NCBI GenBank assembly: GCA_050945915.1
Contig: JBMNTV010000009.1
Coordinates: 1 to 45,763, forward strand
Length of the DNA stretch: 45,763 bases
From: CALNBC01 sp050945915
GTDB lineage: Bacteria > Bacillota > Clostridia > Christensenellales > CALWSW01
Direction: 5' to 3'
A program made the translations under genes and the position numbers. Shown here piece by piece: positions 1-8,332 of this stretch (the stretch's first letter is position 1; each line of letters starts with the position of its first letter). The notes below the pieces were generated by a model. The model did not search any database and had not been told where the DNA came from. It was given only the letters and a program-made list of their open reading frames with translations.

Positions 1-1464
1 ATCGACGAAGGCACGACAGGTACCCGCGCACTGATATTTGACAAGAACTTCAACATCGTCAGCGTAAGTTACACAGAGTTCACCCAGTACACGCCCGCGC
101 CAAACATGGTGGAGCACGACTTCGAAGGGATCTACGAAAAGTCCATCGATATGTGCAGAAAAGCCATGGAAAAGGCCAGGCTGACCGCCGAGGACATCGC
201 CTGCATCGGCGTCACCAACCAGCGTTGCACCACGGCCCTGTGGAACAAGCATACCGGCAAGCCCATCCGCCGCGGCATGGTCTGGCAGGATACCCGCGCT
301 GCCGGCATCGTGGGCGCCATCGACATGAACCATTACATGACAGAAGTCCGTCCGGTGGTGGGCACCTATGTCGCCGCCTGCCGATTCCCCATCGTGCTGA
401 AGTGGCTGCTGGACAACGAGCCGGAAGCTGCCGCCGCCATCCATTCCGGGGATTACCTGTTCGGCACCATCGACACCTGGCTGATCTGGAAGCTGACCGG
501 CGGCAAGGTGCATGCCATTTCTTCCTCCAACGCGTCCTGCGCCGGCTGCTATGACCTGAAGAACAACTGCTGGTACGCCCCCATGTTCGAGGAATACGGC
601 ATTCCGATGAACATTCTGCCGGAAGTCCGGGACGAAAACGCGGATTATGGCGTGACCACCGTGTTTGGCGCGCCCATCCCCATCACCGGCGCCATCGCCG
701 ACCAGCAGAGTTCCCTGTTCGCCCAGAACTGCCGTGTGGCGGGCACCGCCAAGTGCACCAACGGAACCGGCACCTTTATGGACATCAACACCGGCGAAGA
801 GCTCAACGTTCCGGACATGGCGCTGGACTATATGATCGCCTGGACCTTGAGCGGCAAGCGCATGTATGTGGCGGAAGGCACCGTGCCCGTCACCGGCTCT
901 GCGGTGCAGTGGCTGCGGGACGGTTTGGGGATCATCACCTCCTCGGAGGAGACAGAAGCCCTGGCCGCCAGCGTGCCGGACACCAACGGCGTGCATTTCT
1001 GCATCAACCTGGCGGGCACCAACGCGCCGCACTTTGACCCCTATTCCCGCGGCACGATCTTCGGCATCACCCGCGGCACGACGAAAGCCCATATCGTTCG
1101 CGCCACGCTGGAAGGCATCGCGTTTGCCCTGGCGGACATTATGGATGCCCTCGAAAAGGGCATGGGCATCAAGATGCAGGGCATCAAGATCGACGGCGGC
1201 GCGTCCCGGAACAACGTGCTGGCCCAGATGTTCGCGGATTACATCGACTGCGACGTCTTCCGTCCAGACAGCGCGGAAGCCACCGCCCTGGGGGCTGCTC
1301 AAATCGCCGCTCTGGGCGCGGGAATGTACACGCTGGATAACCTGCCCGATCCGCTGAAGTACGACAGGGTATTCAAGCCCAGCATGGATCCTGCCGTGCG
1401 CGCGGAAAACATCAAAAACCATAAAAAGGCCATCGAACGCCAGAAGGGCTGGTTGCTGGACTAA
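1..1464 (+). CDS. glpK: Glycerol kinase (FGGY family), 5' end missing
   Basis: Cytoplasmic FGGY sugar kinase, most likely phosphorylating glycerol to glycerol 3-phosphate with ATP. The reading frame is open from base 1, so the N-terminus lies outside the window; only a few residues are likely missing because the N-terminal phosphate motif (DEGTTGTRA) is already visible. Other family signatures are GVTNQRCTTALW, a WQDTR substrate-side segment, the TNGTGTFM phosphate loop, AVQWLRDGLG and the adenosine motif DGGASRNN near the C-terminus. The 487 visible residues fit the usual family length of about 500. The segments around WQDTR and AVQWLRDG resemble GlpK rather than xylulokinase, but another polyol substrate cannot be excluded. 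A strong terminator follows about 100 bp downstream, so this gene ends its transcript. Confidence 0.8.
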   Translation: MDEGTTGTRALIFDKNFNIVSVSYTEFTQYTPAPNMVEHDFEGIYEKSIDMCRKAMEKARLTAEDIACIGVTNQRCTTALWNKHTGKPIRRGMVWQDTRAAGIVGAIDMNHYMTEVRPVVGTYVAACRFPIVLKWLLDNEPEAAAAIHSGDYLFGTIDTWLIWKLTGGKVHAISSSNASCAGCYDLKNNCWYAPMFEEYGIPMNILPEVRDENADYGVTTVFGAPIPITGAIADQQSSLFAQNCRVAGTAKCTNGTGTFMDINTGEELNVPDMALDYMIAWTLSGKRMYVAEGTVPVTGSAVQWLRDGLGIITSSEETEALAASVPDTNGVHFCINLAGTNAPHFDPYSRGTIFGITRGTTKAHIVRATLEGIAFALADIMDALEKGMGIKMQGIKIDGGASRNNVLAQMFADYIDCDVFRPDSAEATALGAAQIAALGAGMYTLDNLPDPLKYDRVFKPSMDPAVRAENIKNHKKAIERQKGWLLD

Positions 1465-1566
1465 TTTCAGCGAAACAGAGTTGCGTCTGCCGGGGGCCTG
1501 TGCAGTTCGGGCTTCCGGCAGGCAAATGATCAGCATGGGGAAGGGGATTCTTTGAGGGCTGCTCAC

Positions 1567-1602
1567 CCCGCCGGATGGTTGGCCGGCGGGCGTTTCTTTT
1601 TT
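1567..1602 (+). terminator. Rho-independent terminator after glpK
   Basis: Eight-base perfect stem (CCCGCCGG at 1567-1574, CCGGCGGG at 1583-1590) followed by a T-rich run at 1593-1602. It separates the kinase transcript from the thrS promoter that starts 11 bp later. Confidence 0.85.
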
Positions 1603-1612
1603 GCGCAAATGA

Positions 1613-1641
1613 TTGACAAGCTGCAAAAGCGGGAATATAAT
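1613..1641 (+). promoter_or_regulatory. Consensus sigma-A promoter of thrS
   Basis: TTGACA at 1613-1618 and TATAAT at 1636-1641 with a 17-bp spacer, a perfect match to the housekeeping consensus. Transcription would start near 1648 and run into the T-box leader. Confidence 0.9.
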
Positions 1642-1647
1642 CGCAGT

Positions 1648-1884
1648 ATCAATAATTGTGCGGAATGATGGGGAAGCCATCGTCGCCCAAGCCGGAAAGA
1701 AGAGAGCCGCCGCCACAGGCTGAGAGCGGGGCGTCCGGTGCGATGGATGTGTACCGCCCCCGGACCGCGTACCCGTGGAAGGGTTATCAATCCATGCAAG
1801 CGGAGCAAAAGTTTTTGCTCAAGCGGGGTGGAACCGCGGATTTTGATGATTCGTCCCCCAACGCCTGACGGCGTTGGGGGTTTA
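1648..1884 (+). promoter_or_regulatory. T-box riboswitch leader (tRNA-Thr sensing) with terminator
   Basis: A leader of about 235 nt between the promoter and thrS. The diagnostic T-box sequence GGGTGGAACCGCG is at 1826-1838. It is followed by an 11-bp perfect terminator stem (1855-1865 with 1870-1880) and a short T-rich run. Uncharged tRNA-Thr is expected to pair with the T-box bulge and favour the antiterminator, which shares bases with the terminator. Two ACC threonine codons in the upstream stem region (about 1753-1773) are candidate specifiers; I could not decide between them without folding. Confidence 0.88.
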
Positions 1885-1923
1885 TGTTTCATAAAGCGAG
1901 TAAAACAATGAGTGGAGGATACC

Positions 1924-3828
1924 ATGAAAATCATATTAAACGGCAAGGAAATGGAGTTTGAAAAGGGAACGCTGCCCATTGACATGGCAAAAGCGGCGGA
2001 TCCCGAGTTGTATAAATCCTGTTTTTCCGCCTCTGTGGACGGTCAGCTCGTCGGCCTGTACCATCCTGTGGAGCAGGACGCCAAGGTGGATATCTGGACC
2101 TTCGCGGACGATGGCGGCAGAAAGACCCTGCGCCATTCCGCAAGCCACGTGATGGCCCAAGCGATCAAGCGCCTGTTCCCGGACACGAAGCTCGCCATCG
2201 GTCCGGCCATTGAAAACGGCTTTTATTACGATGTGGATTCCAGCCACGTTTTCACGGAGGAGGATTTCCCCGCCATTGAAAAGGAAATGGCGAAAATCGC
2301 CAAGGAGAACCACCGCATCGAGCGGTTTGAACTGCCCAGGGATGAAGCCCTCGCCTTGGTGAAGGAGATGAACGAGACCTATAAGGTCGAGCTGATCGAG
2401 GACCTGCCCGAGGATGCGCGCATTTCCTTTTATAAGCAGGGTGAGTTCGTGGACCTTTGCGCAGGCCCCCACGTGGGTTCGACGGGCAAGATCAAGCACT
2501 TCAAGCTGATGAGCGTCGCCGGCGCATACTGGCGGGGCGACGAGAAGAACAAGATGCTTCAGCGGATTTACGCCACCGTCTTCCCCACCAAGGACGAGCT
2601 GAAAGCGTATCTTGAAAGGCTGGAGGAAGCCAAAAAGCGCGACCACAGAAAGCTGGGCCGGGAACTGGATCTTTTTGCCATCATGGAAGAAGGCCCCGGC
2701 TTCCCCTTCTTCTTCCCCAAGGGGATGGTGATCCGAAACGAGCTGGAAAACTACTGGCGCCAGCTCCATCGCGAACGGGGGTACGAGGAAATCAAGACCC
2801 CGATGATCCTCAACGAGGAGCTGTGGCACAGGAGCGGCCACTGGGATCACTACAAGAACAATATGTACTTCACCAAGATCGACGGCGAAGACTACGCCAT
2901 CAAGCCCATGAACTGCCCCGGCGGCATGCTGGCTTACAGGCGCCGCCTGTGGTCTTATAAGGACCTGCCTCTGCGCGTGGGCGAGTTAGGCCTGGTGCAC
3001 CGGCACGAGCTTTCCGGCGCGCTGCACGGGCTGATGCGCGTCCGCTGCTTTACCCAAGACGACGCCCACATCTTCATGACCGAAGAGCAGATCCCTTCGG
3101 AAATCGCGGAAGTGATGGACCTGATCGATTCCGTGTATAAGATCTTCGGCTTTAAGTACCACGTGGAGCTTTCCACCTGTCCGGAGAACTTTATCGGCAC
3201 AGAGGAGATGCGCGTCACCAGCGAGAACGCCCTCAAAGCCGCCCTGGAGGCAAAGGGCGTGCCCTATATCCTCAATCCCGGGGACGGCGCCTTCTACGGC
3301 CCGAAGATCGACTTCCATCTGGAGGACTCCATCGGCCGCACCTGGCAGTGCGGAACCGTTCAACTGGATTACCAGATGCCCGAGCGCTTCGATCTGACGT
3401 ACGCCGGCCCGGACGGCGAAAAGCACCGCCCCATCATGATCCACCGGGTTGCCTTCGGTTCCATCGAGCGCTTCATCGGCATCCTGACCGAGCACTTTGC
3501 CGGCGCGTTCCCCACCTGGCTGGCCCCTGTCCAGGCGAAGATCCTGCCCATCACCGACCGCACCCACGACGTTGCGAAGCAAATCGCCGGCGTGATGGCG
3601 GCAGAGGGCATCCGCGTGGAGATGGACGACCGCTCCGAAAAGATCGGATACAAGATCCGCCAGGCCCAGATGGAAAAGGTGCCGTATATGCTGATCATCG
3701 GCGACAAGGAAGCCGAGGACGGCACGATCTCCGTCCGTTCCAGAAAGGATGGGGACATCGGCACGATGACCCTGGAGAATTTCCTGGCAAAGATCCAGGA
3801 GGAGATCGACACCAAGGCTTACGACTGA
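1924..3828 (+). CDS. thrS: Threonyl-tRNA synthetase
   Basis: Class II synthetase charging tRNA-Thr in the cytoplasm. The 634-residue length is typical. The order is an N-terminal TGS domain (about 1-60), an editing/SAD domain with the HSASHVMAQ and CAGPHV zinc-type motifs, the catalytic core with motif 1 region FFFPKGMVIRNELE, motif 2 (VHRHELSG and MRVRCFTQDDAHIF) and motif 3 (HRVAFGSIERFIG), then the anticodon-binding domain. The start was set at ATG 1924 because GGAGG at 1914-1918 lies five bases upstream; an in-frame GTG at 1912 has no comparable site. Expression is controlled by the T-box leader directly upstream. Confidence 0.97.
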   Translation: MKIILNGKEMEFEKGTLPIDMAKAADPELYKSCFSASVDGQLVGLYHPVEQDAKVDIWTFADDGGRKTLRHSASHVMAQAIKRLFPDTKLAIGPAIENGFYYDVDSSHVFTEEDFPAIEKEMAKIAKENHRIERFELPRDEALALVKEMNETYKVELIEDLPEDARISFYKQGEFVDLCAGPHVGSTGKIKHFKLMSVAGAYWRGDEKNKMLQRIYATVFPTKDELKAYLERLEEAKKRDHRKLGRELDLFAIMEEGPGFPFFFPKGMVIRNELENYWRQLHRERGYEEIKTPMILNEELWHRSGHWDHYKNNMYFTKIDGEDYAIKPMNCPGGMLAYRRRLWSYKDLPLRVGELGLVHRHELSGALHGLMRVRCFTQDDAHIFMTEEQIPSEIAEVMDLIDSVYKIFGFKYHVELSTCPENFIGTEEMRVTSENALKAALEAKGVPYILNPGDGAFYGPKIDFHLEDSIGRTWQCGTVQLDYQMPERFDLTYAGPDGEKHRPIMIHRVAFGSIERFIGILTEHFAGAFPTWLAPVQAKILPITDRTHDVAKQIAGVMAAEGIRVEMDDRSEKIGYKIRQAQMEKVPYMLIIGDKEAEDGTISVRSRKDGDIGTMTLENFLAKIQEEIDTKAYD

Positions 3829-3851
3829 TCCCTTCGCCAGGCAAAGCAAAT

Positions 3852-3888
3852 CGCCCGTTCCCGTATTGCGCGGGACGGGCGCATTTTT
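3852..3888 (+). terminator. Terminator after thrS
   Basis: GC-rich hairpin with arms around 3853-3863 and 3871-3881 (one bulged base) followed by five T residues, 24 bp after the thrS stop codon. Confidence 0.8.
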
Positions 3889-3974
3889 GCACTTTGAAGT
3901 AAATAGCATTTGGCTTGTCCGCCTGTATGCTGTTTCACAGGAGAAACCCGCCATCGATTGCTGTCATCAGCCTA

Positions 3975-4003
3975 TTGAAGGGAGGGGAAATCTGTGTTAT
4001 AGT
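3975..4003 (+). promoter_or_regulatory. Probable promoter of the tlpA operon
   Basis: TTGAAG at 3975-3980 and TATAGT at 3998-4003 with a 17-bp spacer. The short leader that follows can fold: AGCCAA at 4010-4015 pairs with TTGGCT at 4047-4052 around an inner stem (GCCGGA with TCCGGC), ending just before the ribosome binding site. Confidence 0.6.
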
Positions 4004-4068
4004 TAGCCCAGCCAAACTTATCTGCCGGACGTATCCGGCGTACAGGTTGGCTTATGAGAGGAGGCCCC

Positions 4069-4713
4069 ATGAACAAGACGACGAGATCCATCGCCTTCAT
4101 CCTGATCATGACGGTGGTCTTTTTGCTCCTTGGGTGTGCTGCCGTTGCCCCCGAAGGGGAGGCGGAAACGCCCCTTCCCACCGCCTATGCCCCAGAGGCG
4201 GAAACGCCCCTCCCCACCGCCCATATCCCAGAGGCAGAAGCCAGCCCCGATCCCGAACAAGGCAGTCAGGAGGAGAAAGAGCGCGCCTTCCAGCGTTCGG
4301 ATTTCCCCGCGTTTCAGACCACGGATATCGACGGCAATTCTTTGGACAATGCCGTCTTTTCCGAAGCGAAGGTGACCATGGTGAACCTGTGGGCCACCTG
4401 GTGCGGGCCTTGTGTCTATGAACTGCCGGAACTTGAGCAGCTTTCCCAGGATTACGCGGAACAGGTCAGGGTCATCGGCGTTTACGATTATGCCAGCGCC
4501 GACGACGAGGTTCGAACCCTGATGGAAGCAGAGGGCCTTTCCTATACGATGGCCCGCTATGCAGACGCGTTCTATTCCCTGGAAACGGGCTATGTTCCCA
4601 CGACGTATTTTGTGGACGGCGAAGGCCGCATCATGGGCCCCGCTTTTGTGGGGGCGAGGGATTACGAAGGATGGAGCAAGGTGATCGATGCACTTCTCAA
4701 AGATGTGGACTAA
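4069..4713 (+). CDS. TlpA/ResA-type thioredoxin lipoprotein
   Basis: Predicted membrane-anchored thiol-disulfide oxidoreductase facing the cell exterior. The N-terminus is a lipoprotein signal with lipobox LLLGC at about residues 19-23. A Pro/Glu/Ala-rich linker (about 28-70) with two tandem 12-residue repeats follows, then an AhpC-TSA/TlpA thioredoxin fold with the active site WCGPC in the segment NLWATWCGPCVYELPEL and a later cis-proline segment YVPTTYF. The start at ATG 4069 is preferred over ATG 4054 because AGGAGG (4059-4064) sits four bases before it. It overlaps the next small gene and forms an operon with the 4Fe-4S protein, which suggests that it moves reducing equivalents to or from that membrane partner. 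Confidence 0.88.
   Translation: MNKTTRSIAFILIMTVVFLLLGCAAVAPEGEAETPLPTAYAPEAETPLPTAHIPEAEASPDPEQGSQEEKERAFQRSDFPAFQTTDIDGNSLDNAVFSEAKVTMVNLWATWCGPCVYELPELEQLSQDYAEQVRVIGVYDYASADDEVRTLMEAEGLSYTMARYADAFYSLETGYVPTTYFVDGEGRIMGPAFVGARDYEGWSKVIDALLKDVD
4159..4230 (+). repeat. Two tandem 36-bp repeats inside the TlpA linker
   Basis: Units 4159-4194 and 4195-4230 differ at a few bases and encode EAETPLPTAYAP and EAETPLPTAHIP. A partial third unit (EAEA) follows. In-frame repeats of this kind lengthen the flexible linker between lipid anchor and thioredoxin domain. Confidence 0.9.
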
Positions 4714-4843
4714 ACTTCTCCTGCCCGGTGCGTTGCTGGCTGTTGGCCTGGTGATGATCGCGGTGGGAGTCGCTGGCGGCGAAGTTCTGACGGTCTTTGC
4801 AAAAGCCGCCCGGGTATGCCTTGAGTGCATCGGGATTGGCTGA
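4688..4843 (+). CDS. CD1871A-family CXXC microprotein
   Basis: A 51-residue protein: a charged N-terminus, one hydrophobic segment (LLLPGALLAVGLVMIAVGVA), then GEVLTVFAKAARVCLECIGIG ending at the CXXC motif CLEC. This layout, with the C-terminal CLECIGIG, matches the CD1871A family of small CXXC proteins. That family is typically found between a TlpA-like lipoprotein and a 4Fe-4S membrane protein, as here. AAGGTG at 4678-4683 supports ATG 4688; ATG 4703 is an alternative. It overlaps the end of the tlpA gene in another frame and its stop is one base before the next start, so translational coupling is likely. The exact role is unknown; membrane electron or thiol transfer is an inference. Confidence 0.85.
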   Translation: MHFSKMWTKLLLPGALLAVGLVMIAVGVAGGEVLTVFAKAARVCLECIGIG

Positions 4844-4844
4844 C

Positions 4845-5759
4845 ATGAAGAAAAAGAGGAACTTACGCCACGCGATCCAGGTGGTTTTTACGGCGCTCAC
4901 CAACGCGTATGTCGTCGGCTTCGTCAAGGGAACGGTATACAGCGGCCCGCTCAAGAAAATCTGTGTTCCGGGGCTGAACTGCTATGCCTGCCCCGGCGCT
5001 TTGGGAGCCTGCCCCATCGGCTCCCTTCAAGCCGTTTTGGGGAGCAGCAAATACCGGTTTTCGTATTACGTCGTCGGGTTTCTGATGGCGTTCGGAGCGC
5101 TCTGCGGAAGGCTGATCTGCGGCTTTTTGTGCCCTTTTGGCCTTGTGCAGGATATTTTGCACAAGCTTCCTTTGCCAAGGCGGTGGAAGCTGAAAAAGAT
5201 CACAATCTTCAAGGGCGATATGGCGCTAAGGAAGCTGAAATACGCGATTCTGGCGGTTTTTGTCATCCTGTTGCCCATGCTGCTGTTCAACGAAGCGGGT
5301 GTGGGAACCCCCTGGTTCTGCAAGCTGATTTGCCCTGCTGGAACGCTGGGCGGAGGGGTTCCCCTTGTGACGGTGAACGAGACGCTTAGCGGCATGATCG
5401 GCTGGCTTTTTGACTGGAAGCTGCTGGTGCTTTTCGCGGTGCTTCTTTTGTCCGTCGTGTTGTACCGCCCGTTTTGCAAATACCTGTGCCCCTTAGGGGC
5501 GATCTACTCCTTTTTTAACAAGGTTTCTTTTTACCGCATGGGCATCGACCCTGAAAAATGCATCCGTTGCGGGGCCTGCGAGGCCGCCTGCAAGATGAAT
5601 GTTCCCGTACTCAAAGACCAGAACCATCCGGAATGCATCCGCTGCGGAGACTGCAAAAGGGCGTGTCCGAAGAACGCGATTTCCTCGGGTTTTGCGCCCT
5701 GCGGTCGCCAAGGGCAATTAAAAAAAACAAGACGGACAAGGACGGACAAGTTGATTTAA
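4845..5759 (+). CDS. 4Fe-4S binding membrane protein (NapH/CcoG-like)
   Basis: A 304-residue polytopic membrane protein with several cysteine clusters. An N-terminal CYACPGALGACP segment is followed by membrane helices carrying CGFLCPFG, CKLICPAG and CKYLCPLG, and then a bacterial ferredoxin-type domain with CIRCGACEAACK and CIRCGDCKRACP. Such proteins pass electrons across or along the membrane. Together with the upstream TlpA lipoprotein and CXXC microprotein it probably forms a redox relay supplying or draining electrons from extracytoplasmic thiols; the partners are inferred from the operon. The start ATG 4845 lies one base after the stop of the microprotein. Confidence 0.85.
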   Translation: MKKKRNLRHAIQVVFTALTNAYVVGFVKGTVYSGPLKKICVPGLNCYACPGALGACPIGSLQAVLGSSKYRFSYYVVGFLMAFGALCGRLICGFLCPFGLVQDILHKLPLPRRWKLKKITIFKGDMALRKLKYAILAVFVILLPMLLFNEAGVGTPWFCKLICPAGTLGGGVPLVTVNETLSGMIGWLFDWKLLVLFAVLLLSVVLYRPFCKYLCPLGAIYSFFNKVSFYRMGIDPEKCIRCGACEAACKMNVPVLKDQNHPECIRCGDCKRACPKNAISSGFAPCGRQGQLKKTRRTRTDKLI

Positions 5760-5760
5760 C

Positions 5761-5789
5761 TTGATAGCTGGAAAAAAATATGGCATGAT
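5761..5789 (+). promoter_or_regulatory. Possible promoter
   Basis: TTGATA at 5761-5766 and CATGAT at 5784-5789 with a 17-bp spacer, shortly after the previous stop codon and before an AAGGAGG ribosome binding site (5805-5811). The -10 element is weak. Confidence 0.4.
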
Positions 5790-5822
5790 GAAAATAATCA
5801 TTTGAAGGAGGTGCAGACCAAA

Positions 5823-6494
5823 GTGTCAGAGTTTTATCCCGATTATGCCGATATGTTCGGGGGATCGTTCGGCTATTATAATGCTGCAGCCAACGTTGCC
5901 TCCGCAGTAGGCACCGTACTCATCGTATCCTTTATTCTCGCCCTGCTCGTCGCTGTTTTCTTCCTTCCCCAGCGCAATCGCGGCAGGTTTTCCCCCGTGC
6001 TTGACAAGATTTACAACTTCCTCAACTTCAACGTCTATTGGCTGACCTGGATCATCAAGATTCTGTTTACGGCCACGGCGATCTTCCTGCTCATCATGGG
6101 CATCTATGTGATGTTTGCCCTCAGCTTCTGGGCAGGATTGCTCCTGATCATCTCCATCCTGCTGGTCCGCGTGGTGTACGAGAGCATTTACGCCATCCTC
6201 TCCATCCGGGACAATGTCGAGGAAATGAACCGCCGCATGCGTGGCGATGCGCCCGAAGACGACACCCCCGTCCAGCCGGACCCTAGGGGAAGCAGCGGCT
6301 TCAGCTTCAGGGGTTTTGCCCAGCACGGCCCCCGGAAGCAGGAGCAGGCAGACACTGCCGCCCCCGCGAGCGATCCGGTTCCCGCAGAGCAGATGAAAAC
6401 CGCCGAAACCGAAAGCGCCTTCTGCACCAACTGCGGCGCGGAACTGCGCGCCGGCGGGATGTTCTGCGCAAACTGCGGCGCAAAGGTAAAATAA
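5823..6494 (+). CDS. DUF4282-like membrane protein with C-terminal zinc ribbon
   Basis: A 223-residue protein. An N-terminal hydrophobic segment (about 20-45) and a pair of helices (about 75-125) ending in VVYESIYAILSIRDNVEEMN resemble the DUF4282 domain. A low-complexity acidic/proline linker and a C-terminal zinc ribbon (CTNCGAEL and CANCGAKV, a double CXXC) follow. The function is not known. GTG 5823 is the most likely start: AAGGAGG is 11 bases upstream and an in-frame GTG at 5811 overlaps that site. The gene is convergent with gatB once the inserted element is ignored. Confidence 0.7.
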   Translation: MSEFYPDYADMFGGSFGYYNAAANVASAVGTVLIVSFILALLVAVFFLPQRNRGRFSPVLDKIYNFLNFNVYWLTWIIKILFTATAIFLLIMGIYVMFALSFWAGLLLIISILLVRVVYESIYAILSIRDNVEEMNRRMRGDAPEDDTPVQPDPRGSSGFSFRGFAQHGPRKQEQADTAAPASDPVPAEQMKTAETESAFCTNCGAELRAGGMFCANCGAKVK

Positions 6495-6505
6495 GCAAAA
6501 GTAAC

Positions 6506-6515
6506 AAAAGCCCGC
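6506..6515 (+). other. Left arm of a native terminator split by the element
   Basis: AAAAGCCCGC at 6506-6515 is the exact reverse complement of GCGGGCTTTT at 16684-16693. The two arms flank the inserted element. Without it they would form a bidirectional terminator between the zinc-ribbon gene and gatB. Confidence 0.75.
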
Positions 6516-6530
6516 ATTTAGAGGGTGCGT

Positions 6531-6541
6531 CTTAGGGATTT
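6531..6541 (+). repeat. Left terminal inverted repeat of the element
   Basis: CTTAGGGATTT, perfect inverted match to 16657-16667. The adjacent bases also form a small hairpin (GGGATT at 6535-6540 with AATCCC at 6544-6549). Confidence 0.75.
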
Positions 6542-6551
6542 TTAATCCCGG

Positions 6552-6595
6552 AAAAATATCGGCATAGTTTGGTATGTATTACCGGCTATGCCGAT
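6552..6595 (-). terminator. Terminator of the serine recombinase gene
   Basis: Ten-base perfect stem (6558-6567 with 6586-6595) that contains the recombinase stop codon; on the minus strand it is followed by a T-rich run at 6557-6552. Confidence 0.8.
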
Positions 6596-8256
6596 TTTTC
6601 TTGTTCTGTGGTGGATGTAGAAACCGGTGGGTCAAATTCGCCAATGCAGTTATAAACGATTTTGATACGCTGTACTCGTCTACCATCAATGCGCTCTGCC
6701 TTGTAAACATAGATTCTTTCAACAAACTCCCGGATAATCTCCGCTGTGAGTTCCTGTATCTCTGTGTACTTTCGTACCAATGCGAGGAAGTGGTCTACAC
6801 CCAGTGCGCTTTCCTTTTCCTTAGTCATAGTGGATTTCAGTTCTGCTACTCGGCTTTCAAGAGTATGCTGCTCGGCTTCGTAATTGGCTGTCATCTTGGC
6901 AAAACGTTCATCGGAAATCTTACCCTCGATATTGTCCTCATAAAGCCTTTGGATAATATCGTCCAACTTGCTGATTCGAGCCTGTGACTGCTCTAATTCT
7001 CGCTTGCCGTCACGCATGCTTTTATCAAACTCTGTCCTTGTTTTCTTAGTAACCATCTCTACAAATTCATTCTCGTGGTCTCTGGCAAAAGAGGTTATCC
7101 TGTGGATACCGTCAAGGAGCAATTCCTCGACTACTACATTGCGTATCTGGTGAGAACTGCAGCCACCTTTAATCTTACGGTAGGTAGCACACACAAAATA
7201 CTCTTTGCCATGCTCCCAACCACGTCCACGCACTTGGTACAGCTTGTTTTCGCAATCCGCACAGAACATCATACCGGAGAGGATTGGCATTTCGCCCATC
7301 GGTGTAAGCCTGCGTCTACCATCTCGGATTTTTTGTACTACTTCGAACACAGGCTCCTCAATAATCGCTTCGTGGGTATTCTCGAAAACCTGCCATTCTG
7401 ACGGGTCATTTTTCAACTGCTTTTTCTGCTTATAGGACTTGCGATAGGTTTTGAAATTAACTGTATGCCCTAAATACTCCTGCCTTGAAAGCATATGAAC
7501 AATTGTGCTGCCTCGCCAGACATAATCATCGTCATGCCCTCTATTGTCCGGGATATTAATTCCGTTTGCCTTGGCATGAGCCGTTGGATTCATAATTCTG
7601 CGCTTGGTGAATTCCTTAGCTATCTGTGTAGGACCATAACCTTGCATACACAGGCGAAATGCTTCTTTTACTACTTTGGCAGGTTCTTCATCAATAATCC
7701 AATGGGTCTTATCTTCTGGGTCTTTGATGTAGCCGTAAGGTGGATTGGTGCAGAGTGGCTTGCCGGACTGACCTTTTGACTTAAAGACGGAGCGGATTTT
7801 CTTACTCGTATCCTTGGCATACCATTCGTTGATGATATTAAGAAACGGTGTAAAATCGCTGTCTTGCTGATTGGCACTGTCCACATTGTTATTTATGGCT
7901 ATAAAGCGGATATCAGAGCCGGGGAACAATACCTCGGTATAATAGCCGACCTTAAGGTAGTCTCTACCGAGACGGCTCATGTCCTTTACAACGACGGTGC
8001 CGATGTTGCCTTCTTCCACTTGGGATAAAAGGCGCTGCCAATCCGGTCGGTCAAAGTTAGTGCCGCTATACCCATCGTCCACAAAGAATTCTGTGTTTGC
8101 AAATCCGCTGTCATCTGCGTACTTCTGCAGAATGGACTTCTGGTTTTTAATGCTGTTGCTGTCACCTTGCAGCTCGTCATCACGAGAGAGCCTGCAGTAA
8201 AGTGCGGTGATTTTATCGATATTCTTCACAGTAATATTTGACTGTCTGTTATTCAT
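6586..8256 (-). CDS. Large serine recombinase (TndX/TnpX-like)
   Basis: Site-specific DNA recombinase expected to excise and integrate the element. The 556 residues comprise an N-terminal resolvase domain with the nucleophile Ser24 in YCRLSRDDE and the conserved DMSRLGRDYL, a recombinase domain (about 170-290), a zinc ribbon (FCADCENKL with a later pair of cysteines in FVCATYRKIKGGCSSH), a long coiled coil (about 420-490) and a C-terminal domain ending in an IYVYKAERIDG-type strand. No frameshift or missing catalytic residue is seen, so it may be active. The start ATG 8256 has AAAGGAGGA four bases upstream; an upstream in-frame TTG lacks such a site. Its position at the element edge, next to a TnpW-like gene, is typical of Tn4451-type modules. 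Confidence 0.93.
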   Translation of the reverse strand: MNNRQSNITVKNIDKITALYCRLSRDDELQGDSNSIKNQKSILQKYADDSGFANTEFFVDDGYSGTNFDRPDWQRLLSQVEEGNIGTVVVKDMSRLGRDYLKVGYYTEVLFPGSDIRFIAINNNVDSANQQDSDFTPFLNIINEWYAKDTSKKIRSVFKSKGQSGKPLCTNPPYGYIKDPEDKTHWIIDEEPAKVVKEAFRLCMQGYGPTQIAKEFTKRRIMNPTAHAKANGINIPDNRGHDDDYVWRGSTIVHMLSRQEYLGHTVNFKTYRKSYKQKKQLKNDPSEWQVFENTHEAIIEEPVFEVVQKIRDGRRRLTPMGEMPILSGMMFCADCENKLYQVRGRGWEHGKEYFVCATYRKIKGGCSSHQIRNVVVEELLLDGIHRITSFARDHENEFVEMVTKKTRTEFDKSMRDGKRELEQSQARISKLDDIIQRLYEDNIEGKISDERFAKMTANYEAEQHTLESRVAELKSTMTKEKESALGVDHFLALVRKYTEIQELTAEIIREFVERIYVYKAERIDGRRVQRIKIVYNCIGEFDPPVSTSTTEQEKSA

Positions 8257-8332
8257 GTTTTCCTCCTTTCCGACAGTCTTCAAGCGGTACTCAATATTCC
8301 CGTACTACTGTGAAGAAGTCAAGTTATTTAGG

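Noticed and set aside
1485..1522. Imperfect hairpin just after glpK
   Set aside because: TGCCGG/CCGGCA pairing exists, but there is no T run and a much stronger terminator follows.
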